From assembly GCA_003134785.1 (NCBI GenBank), contig PLCN01000021.1, positions 255,784-319,783 of the forward strand: 64,000 nucleotides of DNA. Direction: 5' to 3'. Shown piece after piece: positions 26,094 through 34,008 of this stretch. This DNA comes from Spartobacteria bacterium. GTDB lineage: Bacteria; Verrucomicrobiota; Verrucomicrobiia; Chthoniobacterales; UBA10450. How positions within the stretch are numbered: the first letter of the stretch is position 1; each line of letters starts with the position of its first letter. A program made the position numbers and the translations under genes. The notes below the pieces were generated by a model. The model ran no database searches. It was not told the DNA's origin and saw only the letters and a list, made by a program, of their open reading frames with translations.

Positions 26094-26107
26094 CCGTTCC
26101 CTTCTAA

Positions 26108-26305
26108 ACTAATCAGAAAAGGCACGTTCCTGGTTTCAACCTCCCGGAAGTAGACGCCGCGCTCAAAGCCGGAAATAACCTATATAGGCTGCATGAGCTA
26201 TCCTGCGGCCGCGCTTCAATTGCGAAGGATTCAGCCGGCCATTACAAGATAGGTAATAGCGGGCTTAAGATCGTAAGGCATGCGACGGCCATTAAGACTA
26301 ACTAG
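26108..26305 (+). pseudogene. Truncated copy of the 13.4-kb hypothetical gene (C-terminal part)
   Basis: An open frame without a good start reads PEVDAALKAGNN, LHELSCGRASIAKDSAG, HYKIGNSGLKIVRHAT and stops at 26303-26305. It matches residues about 75-125 of the protein encoded at 13421-13852. A 36-base tract starting GAAGGATTCAGCC is identical in both. Only the C-terminal half is present and the frame begins after a stop at 26105. It lies between the metal permease and the convergent CDF gene, which it overlaps by a few bases. Most differences are silent, so it decayed or was truncated recently relative to the divergence, or it still makes a short product. Confidence 0.6.
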
Positions 26306-27249
26306 CTCACAGCGTGAGACGACTCATGGTCGTGGCACTGCTGAGTCTCGATCGTGACGTGAACGAGCTCTTCGTGTTCGCGAAGAAGCGCGCGATAGCT
26401 CTCGCACGGCTTCGGCTCGTGCGCGACAATTGATACGATCGCGGCGAATTTGCCGCTGCCCACCTGCCAGACATGCAGATCGGTTACGATCGAATCGTTA
26501 TCGCTTTCGATGGCGCGACGAATTTCATCCGGCAAGTCTGAAGTTTGGGGTGTGACATCAAGCAGGATCACCCCGGTATCGCGCAAGAGCGTGTAGGCCC
26601 ACGAAAAGACCACGACGCTGCCGGCGATTCCAACGACAGGATCCAGCCACGACCAGCCAAAGAACTTGCCCGAAGTTAAGGCGGTGATTGCGAGGACACT
26701 GGTGAAGGCGTCCGCCAGCACGTGCACATAGGCGGCGCGCAGATTGAGATCGTGGTTGTGGGCCGGCCCATGCGCGTGGCCATGGTGATGGTGCGGATCG
26801 CCTTTGAGCAGGAAAGCGCAGCCAAGGTTTACGAAAAGGCCGAGGGAGGCGATCCCGATGGCTTCGTTAAAGTGAATCGATAACGGCGAAAAAAGCCGAT
26901 GAACCGATTCACCGGCCATGAGCAGGGCAATGACTGATAGGACGATGGCGCTGGCAAAGCCGCCGAGCACACCCACCTTGCCAGTGCCGAAGCTGAAGCG
27001 GATGTCGGCGGAATGCCGGCGCGTGAAGTGATACGCCACAGCGGCCATGATGAAGGCGATGGCATGCGTGCTCATGTGCCAGCCATCGGCCAGCAGCGCC
27101 ATCGAATGCGACATGACGCCAATCGTGATCTCCAGCACCATCATCGCGACGGTGATAGCAATCACCGCCCGAGTGCGCCGCTCCGCCTTTGAGAAATCGT
27201 GAGTGAAATCGTGGGAGTGCCGGAACTGGGACTGATTGGACCGATGCAT
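26302..27249 (-). CDS. dmeF: CDF-family metal exporter, DmeF type
   Basis: A 315-residue inner-membrane cation/proton antiporter with six helices. SHSMALLADGWHMSTHA (helix 2) and AAYVHVLADAFTSVLAI (helix 5) give the paired HxxxD/HxxxD metal site of CDF proteins. The N terminus SQFRHSHDFTHDFSKAERRT, SFGTGKVGVLGGF and the His-rich loop DPHHHHGHAHGPAHNHD are those of the DmeF (Co/Ni) subgroup; zinc cannot be excluded. The C-terminal cytoplasmic domain (IVTDLHVWQVGSGKFAAIV) is complete. The gene is convergent to the metal operon and not part of it, but extends the metal-handling theme of the region. Confidence 0.9.
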   Translation of the reverse strand: MHRSNQSQFRHSHDFTHDFSKAERRTRAVIAITVAMMVLEITIGVMSHSMALLADGWHMSTHAIAFIMAAVAYHFTRRHSADIRFSFGTGKVGVLGGFASAIVLSVIALLMAGESVHRLFSPLSIHFNEAIGIASLGLFVNLGCAFLLKGDPHHHHGHAHGPAHNHDLNLRAAYVHVLADAFTSVLAITALTSGKFFGWSWLDPVVGIAGSVVVFSWAYTLLRDTGVILLDVTPQTSDLPDEIRRAIESDNDSIVTDLHVWQVGSGKFAAIVSIVAHEPKPCESYRALLREHEELVHVTIETQQCHDHESSHAVS

Positions 27250-27396
27250 GCCTCAATTTACTACATGGCTCCCCTCGGCGAAAGCCGAGCCCGTTTAATT
27301 CATTATCTTTGCTTCGCGGCAGGTATCTGCGACGACCCCCCAAAGCTACCGGATACGATTTTTGAGCAACAAAGTGATTGAAGCACTCTAACCAAC

Positions 27397-28101
27397 ATGC
27401 AATCACTCGACGGCTCCAGCCGTAGAAAGTTCATCAAGGCCGGTGGCATCGTGATCGCCTCGTCCATAATCGCGAGCGCGCGCACTTTGCTCGCGAAGGA
27501 AGAAGAAAAGAAAAACGACGAAGTTTCACCGCCTGAGGATCTGATGCGCGAGCATGGTGTGCTTAAGCGCATCCTGCTGGTTTACGGCGAAGCGCTCCGT
27601 CGCATGGATGCGAAAGAAGATTTGCCGGCGGAGCCGATCCAGGAATCGGCGAAGATCATCCGCAGTTTCGTCGAGGATTATCACGAGAAACTTGAAGAGA
27701 ATTTCCTGTTTCCGCGCTTCAAGAAGGCGAACAAGCTGGTCGATCTGGTTGACGTGCTTTTGCAGCAACATCAGGGCGGGCGGCGCGTGACCGATATCAC
27801 GCTGCAATTCGCCACCAATCAGGCGCTGAAAAATGCCGACGATCGCCGTAAGCTCGCGGACTCGATGCGCCAGTTCATCCGCATGTATAACCCGCATGAG
27901 GCACGCGAGGACACGGTGTTGTTTCCGGCGTTTCGCGGCATCGTCAGCGCACACGAGTTCGATTCGTTAGGCGAAGATTTCGAGAAGAAAGAAGACGAAC
28001 TCTTCGGGGACGATGGCTTTGAAAAGATGGTCGATAAAGTCGCGGAGATCGAAAAGAAGCTCGGCATTTACGACCTCGCGCAGTTCACGCCGAAGATTTG
28101 A
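27397..28101 (+). CDS. Hemerythrin-domain protein with Tat-like signal
   Basis: A 234-residue protein. SRRKFIKAGGIVIASSIIAS is a twin-arginine signal-like N terminus, so the folded domain is probably exported with its metal. The four-helix HHE domain shows LMREHGVLKRILLVYGEAL, DYHEKLEENFLFPRF, LLQQHQGGRRVT and YNPHEAREDTVLFPAF, which supply the His and Glu ligands of a di-iron site. Such proteins bind O2 or NO or sense iron. It is monocistronic, with 150 bases of intergenic DNA between it and the divergent dmeF-like gene, from which both may be controlled. Confidence 0.88.
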   Translation: MQSLDGSSRRKFIKAGGIVIASSIIASARTLLAKEEEKKNDEVSPPEDLMREHGVLKRILLVYGEALRRMDAKEDLPAEPIQESAKIIRSFVEDYHEKLEENFLFPRFKKANKLVDLVDVLLQQHQGGRRVTDITLQFATNQALKNADDRRKLADSMRQFIRMYNPHEAREDTVLFPAFRGIVSAHEFDSLGEDFEKKEDELFGDDGFEKMVDKVAEIEKKLGIYDLAQFTPKI

Positions 28102-28174
28102 TCGAACGGATGGGAGAGAGGGATATGGCTAACCGGTCGACTCTTCCGCAATAATCTTTGTGACCTCCGCTCTT

Positions 28175-28966
28175 ATGTTGCTCCGTTTTATTCTCTCTCT
28201 TTGCTTCCTGGCTAGCGTCGCCTCTGGGCAGAGCGCGGATTCGCAATCGCCGCGTGACGCTTCACAGCGGCCGGGACCAGCCGCGACTCCATCGCCTTCC
28301 GCGACTGCCAAGGTCACTTACACTTCGGTTCACGTCGATGGACCCTATATCGCGATGACCTTTGACGATGGACCGCACGCGACCCTGACTCCGAAGCTCC
28401 TGGACCTGCTGGCGCAGAAGAAAATCAAAGCGACCTTCTTCGTTCTTGGCGAGAACGCGGAGCGGCATCCTGAAATTTTGAAACGCGCCGTCGCCGAGGG
28501 ACACGAGATCGGCAACCATTCGTGGTCGCATCCGAATCTCGCCAAGCTTTCGAACGAGGCCTTGCGCAGCCAGCTTCAACGCACCGACGATGTTATTGCG
28601 CAGGCAATCGGTTCGCATCCGAAGCTCATGCGTCCTCCTTATGGCGAGCTGACGCCGACACAGCGCCAATGGGTGAACAGTGAATTCGGTTACAAAGTGA
28701 TCTTGTGGGCCGTCGATCCGCTCGATTGGAAAGAACCTGGGCCGTCGATTGTCACGCAGCGGATCATCCACGAAACGAAGCCCGGATCGATCATTCTTTC
28801 GCACGACATCCACGCGCAGACCATCACTGCGATGCCCGCGACTTTCGATGCGCTCCTCGCGAAAGGGTTCAAATTCGTCACCGTCTCCGAGTTGCTCTCA
28901 CGGGCCGTGAGTTCACCGCCACCACCAATCAAGGCGGTTCCGGCATCAACGACACCGACACCATAG
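28175..28966 (+). CDS. Polysaccharide deacetylase (NodB domain, CE4)
   Basis: About 263 residues; the ATG at 28175 gives a clean signal peptide (LLRFILSLCFLASVASGQ), while a GTG at 28160 is an alternative. The CE4 motifs are complete: MTFDDGPHATLT (catalytic Asp and metal Asp), GNHSWSHPNL (two metal His), RPPYGELTP, WAVDPLDWKEPG and IILSHDIHAQ. It is a secreted metal-dependent enzyme that removes acetyl groups from GlcNAc residues, most likely in peptidoglycan or an exopolysaccharide. A Pro/Thr-rich C-terminal tail follows the domain. A terminator-like hairpin lies about 30 bases after its stop. Confidence 0.9.
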   Translation: MLLRFILSLCFLASVASGQSADSQSPRDASQRPGPAATPSPSATAKVTYTSVHVDGPYIAMTFDDGPHATLTPKLLDLLAQKKIKATFFVLGENAERHPEILKRAVAEGHEIGNHSWSHPNLAKLSNEALRSQLQRTDDVIAQAIGSHPKLMRPPYGELTPTQRQWVNSEFGYKVILWAVDPLDWKEPGPSIVTQRIIHETKPGSIILSHDIHAQTITAMPATFDALLAKGFKFVTVSELLSRAVSSPPPPIKAVPASTTPTP

Positions 28967-28998
28967 GTGTTACAGTCCTCGAAGGCTTCTGAAACAAG

Positions 28999-29027
28999 AG
29001 CCCCCGCCAGATTTCTCCGGCAGGGGC
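28999..29027. terminator. Hairpin terminator between convergent genes
   Basis: AGCCCCCGCC and GGCAGGGGCT pair as a nearly perfect GC-rich stem around ATTTCTCC. It lies between the deacetylase (plus) and the Cys-rich peptide gene (minus) and can serve both. A strong T-run is lacking, so efficiency is uncertain. Confidence 0.6.
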
Positions 29028-29049
29028 TCCGCTTAACTAGCAGCCGTGC

Positions 29050-29175
29050 TTACTTTGCGCAGCAGGGCAATTTGACCAGGCAGCAAGCACCGCCGCAGCA
29101 ATCGGCTGCGGTGGAAGTCGCGGTCGCAGTGCCGACCATTGCCAGCGCCACCATGATCATCAATAGGTATTTCAT
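29050..29175 (-). CDS. Secreted 41-residue Cys-rich peptide
   Basis: A short frame with a clear Sec-type signal (MKYLLMIMVALAMVGTATAT) and a mature part ADCCGGACCLVKLPCCAK with six cysteines in 15 residues arranged as three CC pairs. Such a cluster suits binding of a soft metal (Cu, Zn, Hg or Cd) or multiple disulfides; the function is not known. The gene lies 66 bases downstream of another small Cys/His-rich secreted protein on the same strand (29242-29577), so the two are probably co-transcribed. The size and the perfect signal-plus-cluster layout make chance unlikely. Confidence 0.65.
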   Translation of the reverse strand: MKYLLMIMVALAMVGTATATSTAADCCGGACCLVKLPCCAK

Positions 29176-29241
29176 AGAATCCTTTTGTTGAATTTCCTTT
29201 TTCCTCGTCCGAATCGGGACGAGCCAATGCCATGAAGCGCC

Positions 29242-29577
29242 CTAGGCGCGCGGCGGCGGAACAGGTGGCCGGTGCGAGCGGATGTGCGCGCGCGCCGACA
29301 AGGTCGCATAGGATTCTTCGCCGGCTGGCGGGTACAGGAACGGCGTCGCCCGTGTGAGGAAAAGAGCCAGGCAGATCGAGCAAGCCGCACAACACTGTTT
29401 ATCCTGCTCGGACTTTGGCGCATGATGGTCGCAACCCTTGGTCGGCGCGTCCATTTTCATCTTCGCGCAGCAGCTCGCCTTGACGGGCTGCGGGACGGCG
29501 CCCCGCGCGGGTAACATGGTGGCAGCGATTGACACAGAGACCGCCAAGCCCAGCAAAAGTCGGAACATCGCTCGCAT
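29242..29577 (-). CDS. Small secreted Cys/His-rich protein
   Basis: About 111 residues from ATG 29577; ATG 29568 and 29604 are alternatives. A hydrophobic signal (FRLLLGLAVSVSIAATMLPA) precedes KASCCAKMKMDAPTKGCDHH, then DKQCCAACSICLALFLTRA and a tail that ends SHRPPVPPPRA. The Cys and His clusters and the final Pro-rich block are reminiscent of the two His/Cys proteins at 10.7 and 13.9 kb and of DUF2946-like proteins, although the motifs differ. Binding of a transition metal in the periplasm is a reasonable inference. It is the first gene of a small unit with the Cys-rich peptide downstream. Confidence 0.65.
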   Translation of the reverse strand: MRAMFRLLLGLAVSVSIAATMLPARGAVPQPVKASCCAKMKMDAPTKGCDHHAPKSEQDKQCCAACSICLALFLTRATPFLYPPAGEESYATLSARAHIRSHRPPVPPPRA

Positions 29578-29863
29578 CCGGCGCCAGATTACAGCTTCGA
29601 CCATCCCCGGTCAAAGCCAGAAGAGCGCCGATGCGATCGCTGCTGGTCGCTCGTTCCGGCGCTTACTCTCGTATGCGCGTTCGCGGCGGCGTTGGGCGAT
29701 AACTTTTGGATTTCCCTCCGCGCTTCCAAATGGCTACGTTGGTGGTGAGTCAGCAAGCGAGTGTGCTACGCCCACCCAATGTAACTATGATTTTCCATGT
29801 GCCTGTCTCGGCTGGAGTTAATGTTTTGATGCGCCGCGAAGGTTCTATCTTGGAGGTTCTCTT

Positions 29864-31573
29864 GTGACTTGGACACAAGTTTATGATCCTTTGGGGTATT
29901 GGTGGCTTTCGACGCTGCTCGCAGCGTTGCCGATCATTGTTCTCTTAGGGCTGCTGGCGGGGTTCAAGGTGCAGCCTCATCTGTGTGCTATCGCCGGGGC
30001 AGCGACCGCCGTGCTCGTGGCCATCATCGCTTTCCAGATGCCGGCCTTGCTCGCAGTCAGCAGTTTCTTTTACGGCTCGGCCTTCGGTTTGCTGAAAATC
30101 GTCTGGATCGTGGTCGCCGCGGTTTTTCTCTACGATATTTCCGTCGAGACCGGCCAATTCGAAATCATGAAGCAGTCGGTCGCGGCCATCACGCCGGACC
30201 GGCGTTTGCAACTCTTGCTCGTGGCGTTCTGCTTCGGCGCGTTCATTGAAGGGTGTGCGGGGTTCGGCGCGCCAGTGGCCATCGCCGGCGCTTTCATGAT
30301 CGGACTAGGTTTCAAGCCGTTCCAGGCCGCGGTCCTGAATCTGATTGCCAATACTTCGCCGGTGGCCTGGGGCGCCATCGGCACGCCCGTTCACACCCTG
30401 GCGGCCGTGACCGCGCTGAATGAGAGCGATCTCAACGCGATGATCGGGCGCATCCTTCCGATCACGGCGCTGATCGTTCCCTTCTGGCTGGTGCGGACCA
30501 TGGTAAGTTGGAAAGAAACGTTCGAGGTCTTTCCCGCGATCCTCGTTGTCGGCGGTTCTTTCGCCGCGACAGAATGGTTCTGGGCCAATCATATGGACAG
30601 CAACCTGGTAAATATTTCCGCGGGTATCGCGTCGCTCGCCGCGACGATGCTCTTTCTACGCGTCTGGCGACCAAAAACAATCTGGCGATTCCCCGACGAA
30701 GCTGCCGTGAGTGCATCCTCCCCGAGTGCCTCCGTCAAACATTACTCCGCCGGACAAACCGCGAAGGCGTGGATGCCTTTCCTGATCCTGTCGATCTTCG
30801 TTTTGTGCTGGGGACTTCCCTCGATCAAGAACGCCCTTAACCAGGCGACCACTCCTGCGTTCAAAGTAGTAATGGCCGATGGTAAGCCGCGCCCCGGTCC
30901 AGCCGGGTGGGATTGGCCGTATCTCCACGGAAAAATTTCGCGAACGATCCCTGTCGTAACCAAGCCAACCACTGAAGCAGCCCGCTTCGATTTCAACTGG
31001 CTGACTGCCACGGGAACTGGTTGCTTCCTTGCCGCAATCCTGGCTGGACTTCTACTCCGGCTCGGCTTCGGCCGGATGTTTGGCATCTTCGGCAAGACTG
31101 TCATGCGATTGCGATTCGCCATCATCGCGATGACTTGCATGCTAGGTCTAGGTTATGTGACGCGTTACTCGGGCATGGACGCCGTGCTAGGGCTGGCCTT
31201 CACGCGGACTGGCTGGTTCTTTCCGTTCTTCGGCACCTACATCGGATGGCTGGGCGTTGCGCTCACCGGCAGCGACACTTCGTCGAACGCCCTTTTCGGA
31301 AGCTTGCAAAAAATGACGGCGCAGCAGCTCAATCTCAGTCCTATTCTCATGTGCGCCACCAATAGCGCCGGAGGCGTGATGGGCAAGATGGTTGACGCGC
31401 AATCAATTTGCATTGCCACGGCCGCCACCAATCAAGTAGGGAACGAAGGCTCCATTTTCCGCTTCCTGTTCTGGCACTCCGTGGCGCTTGCGGCCATCGT
31501 CGGGATCATCGTGATGATGTATGCCTACGTTTTCCCGCAATACATTCCCAATGGTTTGAACTTCATCCATTAA
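29864..31573 (+). CDS. lctP: L-lactate permease (LctP family)
   Basis: A 569-residue inner-membrane lactate/glycolate:proton symporter. The GTG start fits MTWTQVYDPLGYWWLSTLLA, the usual N terminus of the family. Twelve to fourteen helices are visible, with the conserved FGAFIEGCAGFGAPVAIAGA (around 125), NTSPVAWGAIGTPV and, near the end, LTGSDTSSNALFGSLQ and SAGGVMGKMVDAQSICIA. Length matches LctP/LldP. It is transcribed alone: no lactate dehydrogenase gene is adjacent. The 259 bases upstream contain no other gene that I can support and presumably carry its promoter. Confidence 0.92.
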   Translation: MTWTQVYDPLGYWWLSTLLAALPIIVLLGLLAGFKVQPHLCAIAGAATAVLVAIIAFQMPALLAVSSFFYGSAFGLLKIVWIVVAAVFLYDISVETGQFEIMKQSVAAITPDRRLQLLLVAFCFGAFIEGCAGFGAPVAIAGAFMIGLGFKPFQAAVLNLIANTSPVAWGAIGTPVHTLAAVTALNESDLNAMIGRILPITALIVPFWLVRTMVSWKETFEVFPAILVVGGSFAATEWFWANHMDSNLVNISAGIASLAATMLFLRVWRPKTIWRFPDEAAVSASSPSASVKHYSAGQTAKAWMPFLILSIFVLCWGLPSIKNALNQATTPAFKVVMADGKPRPGPAGWDWPYLHGKISRTIPVVTKPTTEAARFDFNWLTATGTGCFLAAILAGLLLRLGFGRMFGIFGKTVMRLRFAIIAMTCMLGLGYVTRYSGMDAVLGLAFTRTGWFFPFFGTYIGWLGVALTGSDTSSNALFGSLQKMTAQQLNLSPILMCATNSAGGVMGKMVDAQSICIATAATNQVGNEGSIFRFLFWHSVALAAIVGIIVMMYAYVFPQYIPNGLNFIH

Positions 31574-31732
31574 TGGCGCACCGCCGAGCCAATCCCCCGG
31601 CTTCCGGCACGGTGCCTTAACCCGAAGACACTGCTTCCGCAGAGGGGATCCAACTCCCCCTCCGTTTTCTATTGTTGGATTCGGTCCGATCCGATAGGAT
31701 CGCCGTTATGTCCGGTTCCCCCTCGCAAGAAC

Positions 31733-31778
31733 CCTTAACCGCCGAAATAGGCGAACATTCGTCTAATTCTCGTTAGGT
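31733..31778 (+). other. attC-like site 0 (degenerate, upstream of first cassette)
   Basis: CCTTAAC (31733-31739, one mismatch to RYYYAAC), a short CGCC/GGCG stem and then TTCTCGTTAGGT (GTTAGGT at 31772-31778 matches GTTRRRY). The 3' end resembles that of the four better sites in the array. It would be the boundary of the first cassette or the remnant of attI or of a lost cassette. Confidence 0.45.
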
Positions 31779-31801
31779 CTCAACGCCACCGCTCATAAAT
31801 T

Positions 31802-32317
31802 ATGGCCAAACCATTTGGAACCCCTATTACAAAATGTCCGAAGTGCGGCGCTGCTATCGGCGACGCTCATCCTTACACTTGGTGCGTCGAATGCGGGGAA
31901 CCTCTGCCACAGAACACGCTCGACGAGTTGTCGTCCAGACGAGAAAAAACGGAATCCGTCGCTCATCCAGCGAATCCGTCGGATCCGGTGCACCGCGTTC
32001 GCGATGCTGTCAGGCGTTACACTGACGGTTACACTGTCGCTAGAGCTGTGGACGGCAGCGGCGACATCGTAAAAGTTGTCGGCATTGTTTTTGGAGTTCT
32101 CGTTGCTCTTCTCGGATTTCTGGTCGCCGCAAACACGAGCGCCGCATTCGGGTTCGCCGGGCTTGCTTTCGGCGCAGGAGTCGCGATTCCGCTTTACGTG
32201 CTCGGCACGTTGCTCTCAGCGGTGGGCCAACTTCTCAAGGCGACGCTTGACACCGCTGTTCACACATCTCCTTTCCTTGATGACCAGCAAAAAGCTAGTG
32301 CTATGTCGCTCAAATGA
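31802..32317 (+). CDS. Cassette gene 1: zinc-ribbon membrane protein
   Basis: A 171-residue protein. An N-terminal zinc ribbon (KCPKCGAAIGDAHPYTWCVE then CGEPLP) is followed by a charged linker, and two hydrophobic segments lie around residues 90-110 (VVGIVFGVLVALLGFLVAA) and 115-140. I do not recognise a specific family; zinc-ribbon/transmembrane proteins of this build are common and uncharacterised. It is the first of six short same-strand genes spaced by attC-like sites, and its stop (32315-32317) is one base before the RYYYAAC box of site 1, as expected for a compact cassette. Confidence 0.75.
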   Translation: MAKPFGTPITKCPKCGAAIGDAHPYTWCVECGEPLPQNTLDELSSRREKTESVAHPANPSDPVHRVRDAVRRYTDGYTVARAVDGSGDIVKVVGIVFGVLVALLGFLVAANTSAAFGFAGLAFGAGVAIPLYVLGTLLSAVGQLLKATLDTAVHTSPFLDDQQKASAMSLK

Positions 32318-32318
32318 G

Positions 32319-32441
32319 ACTTAACCAATCGCTCCAGCGAACCGCTGGCCGTTCCGACATTTCGCACAAGATTATGAAAACACCTGCATTGCAATCCGCG
32401 CTCGGTCCCGCCAGCGGTCGCTGAGCTCTTTCTCGTTAGGC
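32319..32441 (+). other. attC-like site 1
   Basis: ACTTAAC (32319-32325) matches RYYYAAC and GTTAGGC (32435-32441) matches GTTRRRY. Between them CGCTCCAGCGAACCGCTGGC pairs with GCCAGCGGTCGCTGAGC (about 32409-32425) with the usual unpaired bases. The length of 123 bases is in the range of attC sites. Confidence 0.7.
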
Positions 32442-32458
32442 GGCACTACGCGCACTTT

Positions 32459-32869
32459 ATGAATTGGCAACTTCTCGGACCACTCCTCATCACCACCGTT
32501 GTTGCGGCTGGTGGTTGGTTCGTTGGTCATGCTCTCACTGCTCGACGCGACCGAGCGAACAAGAGGCGAGAGCAGCGCGTTGGTTATCTCATCGAGGCTT
32601 ACCGACGGTTGGAGTCATCCGCACATCGTCGAGACCAGTTGGACGCCTCCAAGTTCGAGTCAGCAGTTGCAGACATCCAGCTTTTTGGAACAGCCCGACA
32701 GGTTGAGTTGGTTCAGGCGTTGATTACCGAGATCGCCGCCGGAGGCGGCGCAATGATGGACGACCTGATTCAGGATTTGCGCCGTGACCTGAGAACCGAG
32801 TTACGATTACAGTCCGTGCCCGACCGAGTTCTACATTTACGCATACGCAATGACAACCGTGCCGCCTAA
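32459..32869 (+). CDS. Cassette gene 2: small membrane-anchored protein
   Basis: A 136-residue protein with one N-terminal helix (LLGPLLITTVVAAGGWFVGH) followed by a basic segment (ARRDRANKRREQR) and an amphipathic helical domain (VGYLIEAYRRLESSAHRRDQ). Proteins with this layout, a single helix plus RRDxANKRRExRxxYLIxAYRxLE, are familiar from integron cassettes of other bacteria; their function is unknown. The stop codon TAA lies inside the RYYYAAC box of site 2, as is often seen in cassettes. It starts 18 bases after site 1. Confidence 0.75.
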   Translation: MNWQLLGPLLITTVVAAGGWFVGHALTARRDRANKRREQRVGYLIEAYRRLESSAHRRDQLDASKFESAVADIQLFGTARQVELVQALITEIAAGGGAMMDDLIQDLRRDLRTELRLQSVPDRVLHLRIRNDNRAA

Positions 32870-32914
32870 CCGCGCTCGCTCCGGTAGCCGTCGCTGATCT
32901 TATTCTCGTTAGGC
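32864..32914 (+). other. attC-like site 2 (short)
   Basis: GCCTAAC (32864-32870) and GTTAGGC (32908-32914) are perfect inverse core boxes. TCGCTCCGG and CCGTCGCTGA form the internal stem. At 51 bases it is near the lower limit for attC sites. Confidence 0.7.
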
Positions 32915-32936
32915 TGCTGTCGCATTTCCGTAAACC

Positions 32937-33332
32937 ATGACAACCGAGCTTCGATTTCTAGCGGCCACGGTGATTCTGGGACTCTTGCACCTGATCGCGG
33001 ACTCCCATCTCATCAGCTCTCAGCTCGGCTATCGCTGGACAGCCAGTAGCCGGGAGCAGCCCGCTCCCCCATTGCGCGGGGTCGCAAACCGAGTGGATCA
33101 GGCGTACACCAACTTCATGGAAACTTTTCCTTTCTTCGCTGCCGTCGTTTTGGCAGCCCATCTCGCTGACCGCCACGGTGCGTTGACCTTGTGGGGAGTA
33201 CAGCTCTACTTCTGGGGACGAGTAGGCTACGTCTTGGCCGCCGCGGCCGGCTTCGGGCTAGTACGCTCAATCGTGTTCTTTAACACAGCTCTAAGCGGCA
33301 TCGCCCTTTTTCTCATCACCCTTCTATGCTAG
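32937..33332 (+). CDS. Cassette gene 3: MAPEG-family protein
   Basis: A 131-residue integral membrane protein with four helices. The blocks RVDQAYTNFMETFPFFAAVV and LYFWGRVGYVLAAAAGFGLV match the MAPEG family (membrane-associated proteins in eicosanoid and glutathione metabolism), which in bacteria are glutathione-transferase-like or of unknown role. The RxxxNxxE element (RVDQAYTNFMET, with Asn and Glu) is present. As a cassette-borne gene it may serve detoxification. It is flanked by attC-like sites 2 and 3. Confidence 0.8.
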   Translation: MTTELRFLAATVILGLLHLIADSHLISSQLGYRWTASSREQPAPPLRGVANRVDQAYTNFMETFPFFAAVVLAAHLADRHGALTLWGVQLYFWGRVGYVLAAAAGFGLVRSIVFFNTALSGIALFLITLLC

Positions 33333-33348
33333 TTCTGTTACATCCGCC

Positions 33349-33416
33349 TCCTAATCAATCGCGATACAGCGAACTCCGAAAGCAATCGGAGTCGCTGATC
33401 CTATTCTTCGTTAGGC
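33349..33416 (+). other. attC-like site 3
   Basis: GTTAGGC at 33410-33416 is perfect; the left box TCCTAAT (33349-33355) is degenerate. Inside, CAGCGAACTCCGA and TCGGAGTCGCTGA (33367-33398) form a strong stem with an extrahelical base and a six-base loop. Confidence 0.65.
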
Positions 33417-33455
33417 CTAGCCTCATGGACGGGCCATGGAAATTAATAGTGCGAA

Positions 33456-33875
33456 ATGAGAAGTATGATGTTCGCGATCAAAGCCGAGGTTAGCGATCCG
33501 TGCGCAGATACGTTCGCGTTCAGCACGCAGAAGACGATGTATGGTGGCAAGCAGATCGCCAGAGGCGATACGATCTTTGTCTTCGCGAGCGAGAACGAAG
33601 GTGGGCCAGGTCTCATCGCGAATGGGGTCGTCACCTCAGCCAAAGCGATCGCAAAAAAACCCGGAGTCGCCCGGCAAACGCCGCGCGTGAGCATCACCAT
33701 CAAACGCACCGCGCTCGCCCAGCGGCGCCTGGGGCGGAGCGAACTCAAACTTTTTTCCAACTGGAACGACGATCGGCGCGAGACCGAGCTCAATTTCAAA
33801 GTCTATCGTCAGGCAACGAACAAGATCGTCGGCATCTCGGATGAAGCGGCGGCCTTCCTCCGCGGATTCTTTTGA
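33456..33875 (+). CDS. Cassette gene 4: uncharacterised protein, possibly PUA-like
   Basis: A 139-residue soluble protein. IARGDTIFVFASENEGGPGL followed by IANGVVTSAKAI recalls the beta-strand core of PUA/ASCH/EVE-type nucleic-acid-binding folds, but I cannot assign a family. The C terminus reads NKIVGISDEAAAFLRGFF. It has neither signal peptide nor membrane helix. It lies between attC-like sites 3 and 4 in the same orientation as the other cassette genes. Confidence 0.6.
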   Translation: MRSMMFAIKAEVSDPCADTFAFSTQKTMYGGKQIARGDTIFVFASENEGGPGLIANGVVTSAKAIAKKPGVARQTPRVSITIKRTALAQRRLGRSELKLFSNWNDDRRETELNFKVYRQATNKIVGISDEAAAFLRGFF

Positions 33876-33910
33876 CCCGGCCGATTTTCGACATGAAAAC
33901 TCCCGGCCAG

Positions 33911-33979
33911 CACTAAGATGACGCAGCGAACTCCGAAGGCATTCGTGTGCAGACTCGCTGAGCCTGGATCTCGTTAGGC
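33911..33979 (+). other. attC-like site 4
   Basis: GTTAGGC at 33973-33979 is perfect, while the left box around 33911 is degenerate. CAGCGAACTCCGAAGGCATT and GACTCGCTGAG make the stem. The left half is nearly the same as that of sites 3 and 5, so these three sites are a related group. Confidence 0.55.
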
Positions 33980-34008
33980 GGCTTCTGCCGGAGAGAGCGA
34001 AACGACCG

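Noticed and set aside
31613-31703. CCTTAAC near 31614 and CGATCCGATAGGATCG near 31688 as a further attC-like site
   Set aside because: No GTTRRRY box pairs with them before the site at 31733; the second is a simple hairpin.
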